Shown: one piece after another, positions 26,639-36,438 of the stretch
How the letters are laid out: every line of letters begins with the position of its first letter
Numbering within the stretch: the first letter of the stretch is position 1
Made by a program: the position numbers and the translations under genes
The notes under the pieces: model-generated
Seen by the model: only the letters and a program-made list of their open reading frames with translations
Databases searched by the model: none
Told to the model about the DNA's origin: nothing
From: JAKVAV01 sp964651785
GTDB taxonomy: Bacteria; Bacteroidota; Bacteroidia; Flavobacteriales_D; Cryomorphaceae
Assembly: GCA_964651785.1 (NCBI GenBank)
Contig: CAZYWJ010000008.1
Coordinates: 17,644 to 81,643 of the forward strand
Direction: 5' to 3'
Length of the DNA: 64,000 bases

Positions 26639-26984
26639 CCATTAAATCTGAAAGGTCAGGCTCTCCGTCGAGATCAATTTTGATCATCCATCCTTTTCCG
26701 TAAGGATCTTCATTTACTAATTCAGGATTTGACTCGAGATCACTATTAAATGAAGTCACTTTTCCCGACAAGGGCATAAAAAGATCGGAAACGGTCTTTA
26801 CCGCCTCAATGGTTCCGAAAACATCGCCTTTATCCAAATCTTCTCCTTCGGTTTCGATTTCTACAAAAACGATATCTCCCAATTCGCCTTGGGCGTAATC
26901 CGTAATTCCGATAGTTGCAGTATTACCTTCTATTCGAACCCATTCGTGGTCCTCAGTATATTTTAAGTCAGCAGGCAGATTCAT
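26607..26984 (-). CDS. gcvH: Glycine cleavage system H protein
   Basis: 125 residues, lipoyl-carrier fold. The lipoylation site is Lys63 in GTIEAVKTVSDLFMP. It shuttles the aminomethyl group between the P, T and L proteins of glycine cleavage; none of those genes is in the window. It lies 11 bp after sprA, a neighbourhood with no evident metabolic logic that I recall from other Flavobacteriales. Confidence 0.96.
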   Translation of the reverse strand: MNLPADLKYTEDHEWVRIEGNTATIGITDYAQGELGDIVFVEIETEGEDLDKGDVFGTIEAVKTVSDLFMPLSGKVTSFNSDLESNPELVNEDPYGKGWMIKIDLDGEPDLSDLMDAAAYEEHAG

Positions 26985-26995
26985 TCAAATTCGGT

Positions 26996-29900
26996 TTATT
27001 GAGTCAATGTGAAGCGCAAAGATACTCCTGTATTAATATTTGAAGTGGGGAATGAGATGGAAACTTTTGGTTTATTGATCTGATGATCATAAAACGCTCT
27101 GATATTCAATCGATCTGAAATAACGTAATCAATAGCCGTTTTGATGGAAATCAAATTCTGACCTGATGTTATTTGATTCGTGCCTTCATCCATTCGTCTG
27201 GCTATAATCTCCGTATCGCGAATGCTGAGATCGAAACGAACATTTAAGTCACTTTTGCGTTTTTTCCCGGCCAGCTTTATTTCAACATCAGGAAAGCGGT
27301 ATCCCAATCCCATAACGATTTCATCGCTTCTGTTTTCAGTCAACTGATAGTTAGTGGTACTGAAAGCCAGAACGCGGTTCTTGTTGATCTCAAAATTGGT
27401 GATTAATGAATTTTGCCAAGTCATGTCTATTCTGATCAGCGGACTGAGCTGCTCGCTGATAGTGATGGCATTAATCTGTGTATCGGCTATAAAGTTCTGC
27501 TCTCTGGAGTTGTCTCGAACCGGTGTACCATCAATATTGGTTCCGGCCGCCAAGTTGGTCGTGAAATTGCTGACGCTAAACGTACTCCTGTATGCATGGG
27601 ATAAATTAACCGTTCGGAAAATTTTCTTCAGAGCAGGTATTTTTGAAAGTCCGTCGTAGTTCACTGTCCAATTAGGATTTTTAATCGCATCCAAAAGAGA
27701 ATAATCACTGATAAACAGGTTAACACTTTGCGCATCCTGTCCGGTATAGGCTGCTACAAATGCCGGTATAACTACCTGTTGAGATCCGGGGCCGTAACCA
27801 TCAGCAAATCCTTCGATACCCGAATTGGGAGCTGATAAACCCGTGCGGACGGCAAGACGATTGGAAATCTCACTCTTCAAACTATTGATACCTGAATCCG
27901 CAAAGGCTTCGAAAACAGGACTCACATTCTCTATATCTTCTTGCCAAAGTGTTTTCCAAGCAATCATCGTCGTACTGAAGCTTCCCGTTTCAAAACGGCT
28001 TTCTTCCAAATACTGCTGCAAGTCGGGATTAAATCGGAAAAATGAGCCGTCATTGTCCGATCTGCTTCGCTGGGCGCTAAGTTCAATTCTCAAATTTGGA
28101 AGTGGCTCGAGATTCAACCTCATGTTAAAATCTTCAGTATAGGTTTGAAGATATTGTTGGTTGATAAACTGATTGTCTACCAGCCACCCTTTCAAAGCCG
28201 CCTGTCGGTTGAAATTCTCAATTTGATGCCCGAATACGAAATCAACTCCCGGGGCATTGAACCCGGGGTCCATACCAATGATATTTGATGTTCGGTTATA
28301 ACCCGGCAACATGGTTCCCTCATTTTGGCTGTAAACTATGCTCAGGTTTTTTACGCTCATTATCAACTTGGCGAAATAGTCCAGAGCCGTAATAGCGTTC
28401 TCATCTTTTTCTTTTTTCTCCGGTTCCTCGCCGTCTTTATCATCTTTATCTTCTTCACCGCGTCCACGGCCTCGTCCCGATAGTGACCTTCCGCTGCCTC
28501 TACCCTGCCGCTGAAACTTGCGGTTTACATTTTTGAAGTAGTCAATCTTATTGTAAAGTGATAAGAAATTCAATTGACCATTAATGGAGATGTTCCTGGA
28601 GTTTTGAATCACATTACCCAATGTGTCTTGTGAGAAGGGAGCACGTTGCCAATTGTAACTACCGCTATACCTCACGTCAGTGCTAATCCAATCGAGGATG
28701 GGAATTTTGTTGATCGGTACACGATAATTAGCAGAGAAATTTTGATTGAAAGTTACGTTTTCGCCAAATCGTGTAATACTCTCCCAAATGGTGTCTCGGT
28801 ACTGATTGTAGGTATCGCGGTCTTCCCGATCAACACGACCCTCGGGCTCATCGATGAAAGAGAGATTATTCGCGCTATACGTCAAGCGAATGGATTGCGT
28901 TAAGTCATGTTGAACGTCGTAAATCCTATTCCAATTGAAAGTTTTGGTATAAAGTACGGGCTGCTCAAAGTCAAAAACGTCACTGTTGTTTTTGAATTGC
29001 TGTTCGCTATAGGTTCGATTTATTTCCGACCTGAAAGAGAATGACTTCGGAATCAGCGTAAAATTAAAGTCTCTGATTAACGCCAAATAGTCAGACTTTC
29101 GTAAAAACTTGCTGGTCGCAAATGGCTTTATATTCTTCGGTTTGGCATTGTAATTATACCCCAATCCGATTCGGAACTGCCGTTGATTATCGAATGCCGT
29201 ATTGATATCATAAAACTCTCGATCGCTATATGCAAAGGTCGCGTTGAAGTTTTCAATATCGTAAATCTGTGGCTTCTTATCCGGGTTGGTTCGCTCCTTT
29301 CGAACATTGGTAAAGTTGATGCTTCGCCGTCGGGTATAGGTTTGCGATCGTTGTCTCAAGTCTCTTTTCTCTTCTTGCGAAAGACCTTCTGCCACCTCTT
29401 CCAATTCCAAGTCGGGTGCGAGCGGATCAAAACGAGGTCTTACGACCTGCTCGGACTGACCGATAAACATCGGGATTTTCACACCACTTTCTTCCGGAAG
29501 GAATTTACCCAACTCCAAATTTGAGTTGGCGTCGTATCCCATTGATTGCTCTTGAGGGCGCTCGCTTACACGGCTTTCCAGAGCTCCGAAGTTGGGAGTT
29601 GAGATATTACCCGCAAGGGAAACGCTACCGAAATCGGCCAATTGAGCATTCACACGCGCAATCGCTGCCCAGCCTCCTTCATTATTAAAATCAGTCAATC
29701 GAAGCTCATTCACCCAAATCTCTGCGCTTTCAGTCAATCCATCATCTTCAGTCCAAATATTACTGGAAGCACTCGGATTTCTCACCCCGATCATAATAGA
29801 ACGAACGGAACTCAACACGGGATTACCTTTAATTCGTATCCGTCGATCGCCATCCATTTCTTCATAAATCTGACTCTGCTCAAACCCGGATTGATTCCTC

Positions 29901-32900
29901 GAATTCTTAGCGCTTTGGAGCTTATCGAAATCGATCTTCATGTTGTTTTCTTCCGGCCAAATGTTTTGAGGCGTGCTCGACGCATTAACATCGGTGGGTA
30001 AAACGGGAATTTCGTATTCGTAATAGTTTTGTTCGAAGTCGGTACCCAGTCGAACGAAAACGGATACGTCGCCAAATTCCAAAGGATTGTTTTCATTTAA
30101 GGTCTCACCGTGTATAAACATTTCGAGATTTCCGTACATCCGCATGTCTATCTCGGTACTCCTGAAGGCGGCTCGTGCATCTCCCTCAGGCAATTCACTG
30201 ACACGCAAAACCAAGGACTGTTCGTTTAGACTTCTCAGGTTGGCAGTACCCGCATCAATTTCTCTTGAAATACCAGGAGGTGTTACATAGTTTAACGGCT
30301 CTCTTTGACTGTTTTCTTCAATATTAACAGCTAAAATGTCAAACTCCGTTAATCCGGGAGGTGGAGGTATAAATTCATCTTCCTGCAAACTCTGTGTGTA
30401 ACGTCGCCACTCTCCTCTGATCAGCTCCAATCGAGCAAAACGCAAAACTACCGGCGTTTCGAAACCCGTGGTAACCATCCGCATAAAGCGAATGGAACGC
30501 AGGTCGCGAATTCCACCAAAAGATTTTCCCTCACGCACGGGAATCTTAAACTGATACCAGTTTACCACTCTACCATCCGGTGCCACTCCCTCCGTTCTGT
30601 CGGTGATGTAGTTGTTTCCCACCTGCCAAGCCTCGGGATCGATGAGAGGGTCGGGAAGGTCAACTTCATACTGATAGTATGATTCGGCTTCCCCTAAGGT
30701 TAAATCCTGATTGATATCCTCCGTAGTAGGTAAGGTAGTGGCCTGAGTCGGATAATCTTCCGGGCTGTCCTGAGTTGTTATTGAATTTCCTTCAAAACCG
30801 TTGAAATCCTTGTAGCGCTCTAAGATATCGGCATTTTGAACATCGTATTCCGTTCCCCTAAAGAACCGGAAATTATCTGACGAAGGGTCTTCCGTCACTG
30901 CGGCAACCACTTCAGGACTTACGCCGGGTAATGCGGTAATGTTTGCCAAAAAATCTTGAAAATAGGCACGTTCGCCTGCATCATCGAATCCATCAAACCC
31001 GACATCTTGAGCCTGATTGGAGTTGGTAGTGTTATCAAAAGCATTAACAATACTTTGCGTGAGCGGAACTCGTGCCCAATTGGTTGTATCCGTCAGCAAT
31101 CCGTTTGGGTTATCCGGATCGAGGGGTAGTCCGTTCTCAAAACTCATCTGCCCGTCTCGAAGTACGTCTTCAGAAACGTTACCAATGTTCACCAATAGTT
31201 TTGCTTGAGGGTTTCCTTCGGTACCAACAAAGTCGCGATTATCGGAATTATAGGGGTCCATTATCCAGAATTGGATAAACTCAACGTTGGTTTGCTCAAA
31301 GTCCGTAGTATTAATGGCTCTCTGAATACCGCTCCATCTGGATGCAGGATCATTTAGCGCTCCCGTTTGTGGATCGATCCCCGCTGAAAGATTCGGGGCC
31401 CCGGCTGCATCGTAATTATAAGGTCCTCTTTCACTTGGAAAGAAAGACATGTCTAAAGTGGCAATATTCGCCGGTGTTCCCGCCGGAAGCTCCCTGTCCG
31501 GGAATACTTCATTCTCCGTTACTTCTCGCTGATAGTGACGATTATTGTTGACATTATCCGGCGTGATATTGTCATTTCGGAAGAATAGCGGATCCAAAAT
31601 GTACCATGCAAATTTGGCTCTGTTGTAACCTAAAGTGCGATCGTTACTCAAAGAAGCCTCGGGAAAACGATCGGGCTGTAGCTGAGGAATGGATGCCAAT
31701 CCCCACGAGGCAAAATTTCGAAGGTCAATCAACGAAATGGTTCCTTCAAAATCATCGATGTAAGCATTACCGCTCTGACCTACAGCTCGGTTGTGGCCCG
31801 GGAGCAAGTGAGCAAATTCAACCGCTGCATCGACATTCGAGGTTTCCTTCGTATTGATAAACGGCAAGGCGTCTACCATATCCGTCAGGAAACGGGACTC
31901 ATCCTGATAGCGCGCATCAAATCCCCATAAGGTATTATTCATCGGCTCGTCACCGATATTTACTTTTTGAGTCAAGGGTCGCTCATTGAGGTTCATAATG
32001 GTCGAACCCAAAGTAAAGTTGTCATTAAATCGGTAGTCAAACCGTGCTCCCATCAATCGACGGGTTTGAATGCTAAAAAGCGTATTGCTCTCTACCGATA
32101 TTTTAATCGGAGTTTGCGACTCAAGAAGTCCCGAGTTCAAAATCTTAACCCGGCCGAGATTGTAGTCTACCGTATAGTCTTGGTTTTCGACCAAAGGCAC
32201 ACCACCTGCCGTAACCTGCACCGCACCTTGAGGAATGTTTAGCGCATTAAGGGCAATCTCATCTGATGAAGCCGAACGGTAATTACCCTTTAACTTAAAT
32301 CGGTTGAGGTAGAGGAAGTTTTGTTGGGCGACGATTTTCGTAGAGTCGTAAAGCTGCGGATAAACAATTCTTTCTCTTGTAGTCGAATCAATCCCAGCTT
32401 CTTTAAGCACTTCATTCAAGTGCTCGCCAAACGGTTCGACCACGGGGAAAAATATTCGCCCGTTCTGAGCATTTATGGTACCTCCCACGGTTGCCGCATT
32501 GTCTACAAAATCAAATCGACCATCCGGTTGTGGATTTCCGTTTTGGTCGAGTTTATCCATCTCAAAAATCTGCAAGAGAGGAATATCTTCTACCTGAGGT
32601 TCAGGAATAACGGGAACATCAATACCTTCTTCGGGATCATTGTACCACACGTTCAGCATAAACTCCGTGCTGTTCACCTGATAAGCTCCGAGAGAGTAAA
32701 CGTTTCTCATCATCAAATCCCAAAGCGGGTTCTGAACGTCAACTACGGTTGATTTCAGCAATTTCAAATAAAGTGCGCTTGGCGAAGTAAATCCGTCATT
32801 TGACAAATCTCCGACCTGGTAGGTTCGACCGTTCAGCGTATACTGGTAGGCTACGGCCAACACCTCTGCATTATTCAAGGCTTGATTCAAGGAGATAAAT

Positions 32901-34276
32901 CCCAATCGCTGATTGAATGTATATTCATTACTGGTAAGCTGACGCGCATTGCTCAATCGCTCAAAGTCACGACCGTTCACCAATCCCAAATTTGCCAAAG
33001 CCTGAGAAGACTGCGCGAATCCTCTGATTTGAGGATTAGCATTTACTTGACTGTAGAAGCTGTTTTGCCCGTTATCGGGAAAACTATTCAAGGGATTATC
33101 ACCAACGTCAAGCGGCAAATCGTCATTAACGTATCGAGCATCTTCTCCGAGGTCCGTAAATGCGATTACGTTTCTCGTTTCTTCAATGTTCGCAGTCTGA
33201 TTTACAACCCACACTTCAATACGCGTAATTTGAACACCGGAATTTACTACGGGTAAATTCTGAAGGGCGCGATCATAATTATCTCTGAAGTAGCCACTCA
33301 GAAAGAAATGCCGGTTTGCCTCGTAGTTATCGATGGAAATATCAAATTCTTGCGTCTGAGCTCCTCCCTGTACGTTAATTTCTTTTCGCTGTCCGCGCTC
33401 TTGCGAGAAGAGAGTCGTAACATCGAGCCGTCCGAATTTGAGTTGTGTTTTGATTCCGAAAAGGCTTTGACTTCCCGTAATGAGAGAATTGTTGAGGGGC
33501 ATACTGACATTCCCCGCTTCGATTTTTTGAATAATCTCGTCTTCGTATCCGGTGTATTCGATCTTCGTTTGATTTTCAAAGTCGAAGGTTGCTTCCGTAT
33601 TGTAGTTAGTACTTAGCTTAAGCTTATCGCCAATGTTTCCGACTACATTCAATTGAATTCGTTGATCAAAATTGAAAGTTGTAATTCGCCGTTGATTGAC
33701 GGGAATTTGAGGATTTTCATTGCTGTTAATATTTGCTCCGAAAGTCAGTTCAGCCGTTCCTTGCGGCCTGATATCTACCGTGTTTCCTCCGAAAATTCTG
33801 TCGAAAGCTTTACTATTTACTTGAATGCTGGGTCTGAATGGATCGGGACCTCCCTCTTCATCGCTGGCCATGGCATCCGCAGCTCTTATTTCTTTCCAGT
33901 AATCTTTTACGGAGTTGCTGTTCACGTAATCCATGTACTCCTCGAAGGTCATCACCGTAGGATTGCGGTAGTCAATATTCTCTCCGATTCTTTGGTAGAA
34001 GTAATATTGACCCGTCTCAGGATCATATTCTATGACATTATTCATGTTGCTCGGATCAGTAAGGTTGATCCGGCCATTGTCGCCATAGGGATTAACGCCA
34101 TCTTCTATCGGGTAAATCAGGTCCACCTCCGGTGAGTCGATGGGCATGATTTTGAGTTCAGGAAGGTTTACCACTTTGCGTGTAAACGCCGGGCCTTCTG
34201 CACTCACAGACCAAACAAATAAAATCAGCGCGCCTATCGCGAGAAGACGCCATATTTTGTGAAACCGCAAACTCAA
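26996..34276 (-). CDS. sprA: T9SS translocon / gliding motility protein SprA
   Basis: 2426 residues, the size of SprA (Sov in Porphyromonas), which forms the huge single-chain outer-membrane barrel of the type IX secretion system. A signal or anchor segment lies at about 10-25. The sequence is a long series of beta-strand motifs ending FPTSNINTGVSLRFTLTQ. A low-complexity Arg-Gly then Asp/Glu/Lys patch lies around residues 1920-1957. The start appears to be TTG at 34276; the frame has no ATG before the signal segment. The T9SS cargoes at 21057, 35660 and 36820 would be exported through it. Upstream ruvA is 15 bp away and gcvH follows by 11 bp. Confidence 0.96.
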   Translation of the reverse strand: MSLRFHKIWRLLAIGALILFVWSVSAEGPAFTRKVVNLPELKIMPIDSPEVDLIYPIEDGVNPYGDNGRINLTDPSNMNNVIEYDPETGQYYFYQRIGENIDYRNPTVMTFEEYMDYVNSNSVKDYWKEIRAADAMASDEEGGPDPFRPSIQVNSKAFDRIFGGNTVDIRPQGTAELTFGANINSNENPQIPVNQRRITTFNFDQRIQLNVVGNIGDKLKLSTNYNTEATFDFENQTKIEYTGYEDEIIQKIEAGNVSMPLNNSLITGSQSLFGIKTQLKFGRLDVTTLFSQERGQRKEINVQGGAQTQEFDISIDNYEANRHFFLSGYFRDNYDRALQNLPVVNSGVQITRIEVWVVNQTANIEETRNVIAFTDLGEDARYVNDDLPLDVGDNPLNSFPDNGQNSFYSQVNANPQIRGFAQSSQALANLGLVNGRDFERLSNARQLTSNEYTFNQRLGFISLNQALNNAEVLAVAYQYTLNGRTYQVGDLSNDGFTSPSALYLKLLKSTVVDVQNPLWDLMMRNVYSLGAYQVNSTEFMLNVWYNDPEEGIDVPVIPEPQVEDIPLLQIFEMDKLDQNGNPQPDGRFDFVDNAATVGGTINAQNGRIFFPVVEPFGEHLNEVLKEAGIDSTTRERIVYPQLYDSTKIVAQQNFLYLNRFKLKGNYRSASSDEIALNALNIPQGAVQVTAGGVPLVENQDYTVDYNLGRVKILNSGLLESQTPIKISVESNTLFSIQTRRLMGARFDYRFNDNFTLGSTIMNLNERPLTQKVNIGDEPMNNTLWGFDARYQDESRFLTDMVDALPFINTKETSNVDAAVEFAHLLPGHNRAVGQSGNAYIDDFEGTISLIDLRNFASWGLASIPQLQPDRFPEASLSNDRTLGYNRAKFAWYILDPLFFRNDNITPDNVNNNRHYQREVTENEVFPDRELPAGTPANIATLDMSFFPSERGPYNYDAAGAPNLSAGIDPQTGALNDPASRWSGIQRAINTTDFEQTNVEFIQFWIMDPYNSDNRDFVGTEGNPQAKLLVNIGNVSEDVLRDGQMSFENGLPLDPDNPNGLLTDTTNWARVPLTQSIVNAFDNTTNSNQAQDVGFDGFDDAGERAYFQDFLANITALPGVSPEVVAAVTEDPSSDNFRFFRGTEYDVQNADILERYKDFNGFEGNSITTQDSPEDYPTQATTLPTTEDINQDLTLGEAESYYQYEVDLPDPLIDPEAWQVGNNYITDRTEGVAPDGRVVNWYQFKIPVREGKSFGGIRDLRSIRFMRMVTTGFETPVVLRFARLELIRGEWRRYTQSLQEDEFIPPPPGLTEFDILAVNIEENSQREPLNYVTPPGISREIDAGTANLRSLNEQSLVLRVSELPEGDARAAFRSTEIDMRMYGNLEMFIHGETLNENNPLEFGDVSVFVRLGTDFEQNYYEYEIPVLPTDVNASSTPQNIWPEENNMKIDFDKLQSAKNSRNQSGFEQSQIYEEMDGDRRIRIKGNPVLSSVRSIMIGVRNPSASSNIWTEDDGLTESAEIWVNELRLTDFNNEGGWAAIARVNAQLADFGSVSLAGNISTPNFGALESRVSERPQEQSMGYDANSNLELGKFLPEESGVKIPMFIGQSEQVVRPRFDPLAPDLELEEVAEGLSQEEKRDLRQRSQTYTRRRSINFTNVRKERTNPDKKPQIYDIENFNATFAYSDREFYDINTAFDNQRQFRIGLGYNYNAKPKNIKPFATSKFLRKSDYLALIRDFNFTLIPKSFSFRSEINRTYSEQQFKNNSDVFDFEQPVLYTKTFNWNRIYDVQHDLTQSIRLTYSANNLSFIDEPEGRVDREDRDTYNQYRDTIWESITRFGENVTFNQNFSANYRVPINKIPILDWISTDVRYSGSYNWQRAPFSQDTLGNVIQNSRNISINGQLNFLSLYNKIDYFKNVNRKFQRQGRGSGRSLSGRGRGRGEEDKDDKDGEEPEKKEKDENAITALDYFAKLIMSVKNLSIVYSQNEGTMLPGYNRTSNIIGMDPGFNAPGVDFVFGHQIENFNRQAALKGWLVDNQFINQQYLQTYTEDFNMRLNLEPLPNLRIELSAQRSRSDNDGSFFRFNPDLQQYLEESRFETGSFSTTMIAWKTLWQEDIENVSPVFEAFADSGINSLKSEISNRLAVRTGLSAPNSGIEGFADGYGPGSQQVVIPAFVAAYTGQDAQSVNLFISDYSLLDAIKNPNWTVNYDGLSKIPALKKIFRTVNLSHAYRSTFSVSNFTTNLAAGTNIDGTPVRDNSREQNFIADTQINAITISEQLSPLIRIDMTWQNSLITNFEINKNRVLAFSTTNYQLTENRSDEIVMGLGYRFPDVEIKLAGKKRKSDLNVRFDLSIRDTEIIARRMDEGTNQITSGQNLISIKTAIDYVISDRLNIRAFYDHQINKPKVSISFPTSNINTGVSLRFTLTQ

Positions 34277-34291
34277 AACAATTTGGAAGAG

Positions 34292-34876
34292 CTATAAACT
34301 CTTCAAACTTCTTTTAATCAAATCCTCAATTCCTATCGATTCATCAGCAGACTTAAGCACTTCGTCGATAACATTCTGCGCTTTGCGTCTGTCAAAACCT
34401 AAGTTTTGCAGAGCCTTTAACGCCTCCGATCGAACTGTATTGCTCGAACCGTTAAAATTTTCAAAATTCACCTCAGACGCACCTAATTTATCTTTCAAAT
34501 CAACGATTATCCTCTGTGCTGACTTCGCCCCTATTCCTTTAATTTTCTTCAATGCAGCAACATCTTCCGAGAAAATTGCATCGCGTAGTTCATCAGGTCT
34601 CATGGCCGATAAAGTGGCAATGGCAGAAGATGGTCCGATACCGGAAACGGAAATGAGATGTCTGAACATAGTACGCTCAGCATCGTGAATAAATCCGAAT
34701 AGAACGTGCGCATCTTCTCGAACTGCCAAATGCAGAAAAATCTGCACTTCTTTTTGCTTGCCCAGCTCCTCGAAAGTGCTGAGGCTATGCTGAAAAACAT
34801 ATCCTACCCCTCCCGTTTCGATAACGGAGTGCGAGGGATTTCTAAAGGTGATGTGACCTTTTATGTACTCGTACAT
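34292..34876 (-). CDS. ruvA: Holliday junction branch migration protein RuvA
   Basis: 194 residues: N-terminal OB fold (MYEYIKGHITFRNPS), two helix-hairpin-helix motifs (LISVSGIGPSSAIATLS and LKKIKGIGAKSAQRIIVDLKDKL), and a C-terminal RuvB-contacting domain (about 150-194). RuvA tetramers bind Holliday junctions and guide the RuvB motor, encoded separately at 42666. It appears to be first of the ruvA-sprA run. Confidence 0.95.
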   Translation of the reverse strand: MYEYIKGHITFRNPSHSVIETGGVGYVFQHSLSTFEELGKQKEVQIFLHLAVREDAHVLFGFIHDAERTMFRHLISVSGIGPSSAIATLSAMRPDELRDAIFSEDVAALKKIKGIGAKSAQRIIVDLKDKLGASEVNFENFNGSSNTVRSEALKALQNLGFDRRKAQNVIDEVLKSADESIGIEDLIKRSLKSL

Positions 34877-34978
34877 AAGTGGGAGATAGTGCTTCTAATT
34901 AAACAGAATCGGCTAGATTAGTATTCCCTTTTTTCAAGGGAGCGTAAAAGTATAAATACCTAATCGTAAAAAAAGCCT

Positions 34979-35674
34979 ATGTCAAAGAAAAAGCTCGTGG
35001 TATTTTCCGGAGCAGGAATGAGTGCGGAAAGTGGAATCGATACTTTTCGCGACAGCGGCGGACTTTGGGAAAATCATAGAATAGAAGATGTGGCTACCCC
35101 TGAAGCGTTTGAACGAAATCCGAGGAAGGTGCTGGATTTTTACAACATGCGATTCAAACAGCTTCAAAGCGTTTTGCCAAATGCAGCGCATACAGGCATT
35201 GCTGCATTGGAGAAATCAGGAGACTTTGATGTTTCCGTTATTACTCAAAATGTGGATGATTTGCATGAACGCGCAGGCAGTTCCAAAGTCTTCCACCTGC
35301 ACGGTGAATTAATGAAATGCCGAAGCTCCGGTAACGAAGAGTATATAACTGAAATGCCACCGGCGGGGCTAAAAGTCGGCGACTTATGCCCGGATGGTTA
35401 TCAACTCCGGCCACATATCGTCTGGTTTGGAGAGATGGTTCCGGCAATGGAGACTGCCGCAATTTTGGTTTCTGAGGCAGACATCTTGGTTATTATCGGG
35501 ACATCCTTAAATGTGTATCCCGCTGCGGGATTGGCCGAAATGGCTCCGTCAAATGCCGACGTTTTTCTTATCGATCCGGGAAATTTCGAATACCTGAACC
35601 CCAAAATTCAGCACATAAAAAAGCCCGCAACTGCGGGCTTCAAAGACTTGATCTCAATCCTATCGGATCGTTAA
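34979..35674 (+). CDS. cobB: NAD-dependent protein deacylase (Sir2 family, class III type)
   Basis: 231 residues. NAD-binding GAGMSAESGIDTFRDSGGLW, TQNVDDLHERAG and catalytic His108 in FHLHGE are present. Tyr55 and Arg58 form the YxxR motif that marks class III sirtuins, which remove succinyl and related acyl groups from lysine. Only two cysteines are present (114 and 137) instead of the usual four zinc ligands, so the zinc site is degenerate. The last codons overlap the opposite-strand gene by 15 bp and contain that gene's terminator. Confidence 0.93.
   Translation: MSKKKLVVFSGAGMSAESGIDTFRDSGGLWENHRIEDVATPEAFERNPRKVLDFYNMRFKQLQSVLPNAAHTGIAALEKSGDFDVSVITQNVDDLHERAGSSKVFHLHGELMKCRSSGNEEYITEMPPAGLKVGDLCPDGYQLRPHIVWFGEMVPAMETAAILVSEADILVIIGTSLNVYPAAGLAEMAPSNADVFLIDPGNFEYLNPKIQHIKKPATAGFKDLISILSDR
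35617..35640 (-). terminator. Intrinsic terminator for the 221-residue T9SS cargo, inside cobB
   Basis: On the minus strand AAGCCCGC and GCGGGCTT form an 8-bp stem with a 4-nt loop followed by TTTTTT, 19 bp after the stop at 35660. The hairpin lies within the coding region of the opposite gene; on the plus strand no T-run follows it, so it should not stop cobB. Confidence 0.8.
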
Positions 35675-36325
35675 TACATTAGATGAGATCTGAGTATTGG
35701 ACTGATCCCACATTCTTAAGATGTAGTTTCCCGATTGAAGGTCGCTCACATTCACGGAACCTCTACCTTGTATATTCTCTTGTTTTACCAATTTACCTTC
35801 TAAGGAATAAATCTCTATACGCTCAACGGCCTCCCCGCCTTCAATAAAAAAATCAGAGACGGCGGGGTTAGGATAGATTTTTAGGGCGTCACTAATTCGC
35901 TCTGAAATAGAAAGAGTTGTATTAAAGTAAAATATGCCGGAAGCAAAATCCGTCGCATCTTCATTGTTCGTTACTAAAACTTCAATTACTGCGAAACCGG
36001 GATTTCCGTTCGGATAGGCATGAACATCCAAATTTGATTGACCATTTCCCGGTAAGATCAACTCAGCCGAATTGGTGAATGCTAAATAGCATTGATTCAG
36101 ATCACAAATGGCGCTTGTCCATCCTTCAGTTATTTGCAGAACATTTCTTTGCCAGGTATAAGTCTTTTCATTCTCGGAATTATTGTAAAGCGTACTATAC
36201 CCGACCCCTTCTAAATCTGAGGACTCAATACCAAAAACTGAAACCTCTGTGGGATCCACCGTCGTTTGACCATAAATAAGAACACCCGAAAATAACGCGA
36301 AAGCCAAACAGTATAATCTCTTCAT
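35660..36325 (-). CDS. Small secreted T9SS cargo, function unknown
   Basis: 221 residues: signal peptide ending LIYGQ (about residue 20), an immunoglobulin-like beta domain (about 25-135, with a Cys pair in SAICDLNQCYLAF), and a C-terminal T9SS type A sorting domain (KIYPNPAVSDFFIEGG, SGNYILRMWD, SNVLTIR). A surface or secreted protein is certain from this layout; the role is not recognisable. A TATTTTTG box lies 24 bp upstream. Confidence 0.85.
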   Translation of the reverse strand: MKRLYCLAFALFSGVLIYGQTTVDPTEVSVFGIESSDLEGVGYSTLYNNSENEKTYTWQRNVLQITEGWTSAICDLNQCYLAFTNSAELILPGNGQSNLDVHAYPNGNPGFAVIEVLVTNNEDATDFASGIFYFNTTLSISERISDALKIYPNPAVSDFFIEGGEAVERIEIYSLEGKLVKQENIQGRGSVNVSDLQSGNYILRMWDQSNTQISSNVLTIR

Positions 36326-36348
36326 TTCTACTTTATTTGATTTAGCAT

Positions 36349-36356
36349 CAAAAATA
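36349..36356 (-). promoter_or_regulatory. -7 promoter box TATTTTTG before the 221-residue cargo gene
   Basis: Exact match to TAnnTTTG on the minus strand, 23 nt ahead of the ATG at 36325. No clear -33 element. Confidence 0.4.
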
Positions 36357-36438
36357 CTGAATAGAGACTTAAAAAACGATTTTACTTAGACAGAAAGGCT
36401 TTAGCAAAATACTTTTAAGAGTCCAATTCTGATACACG

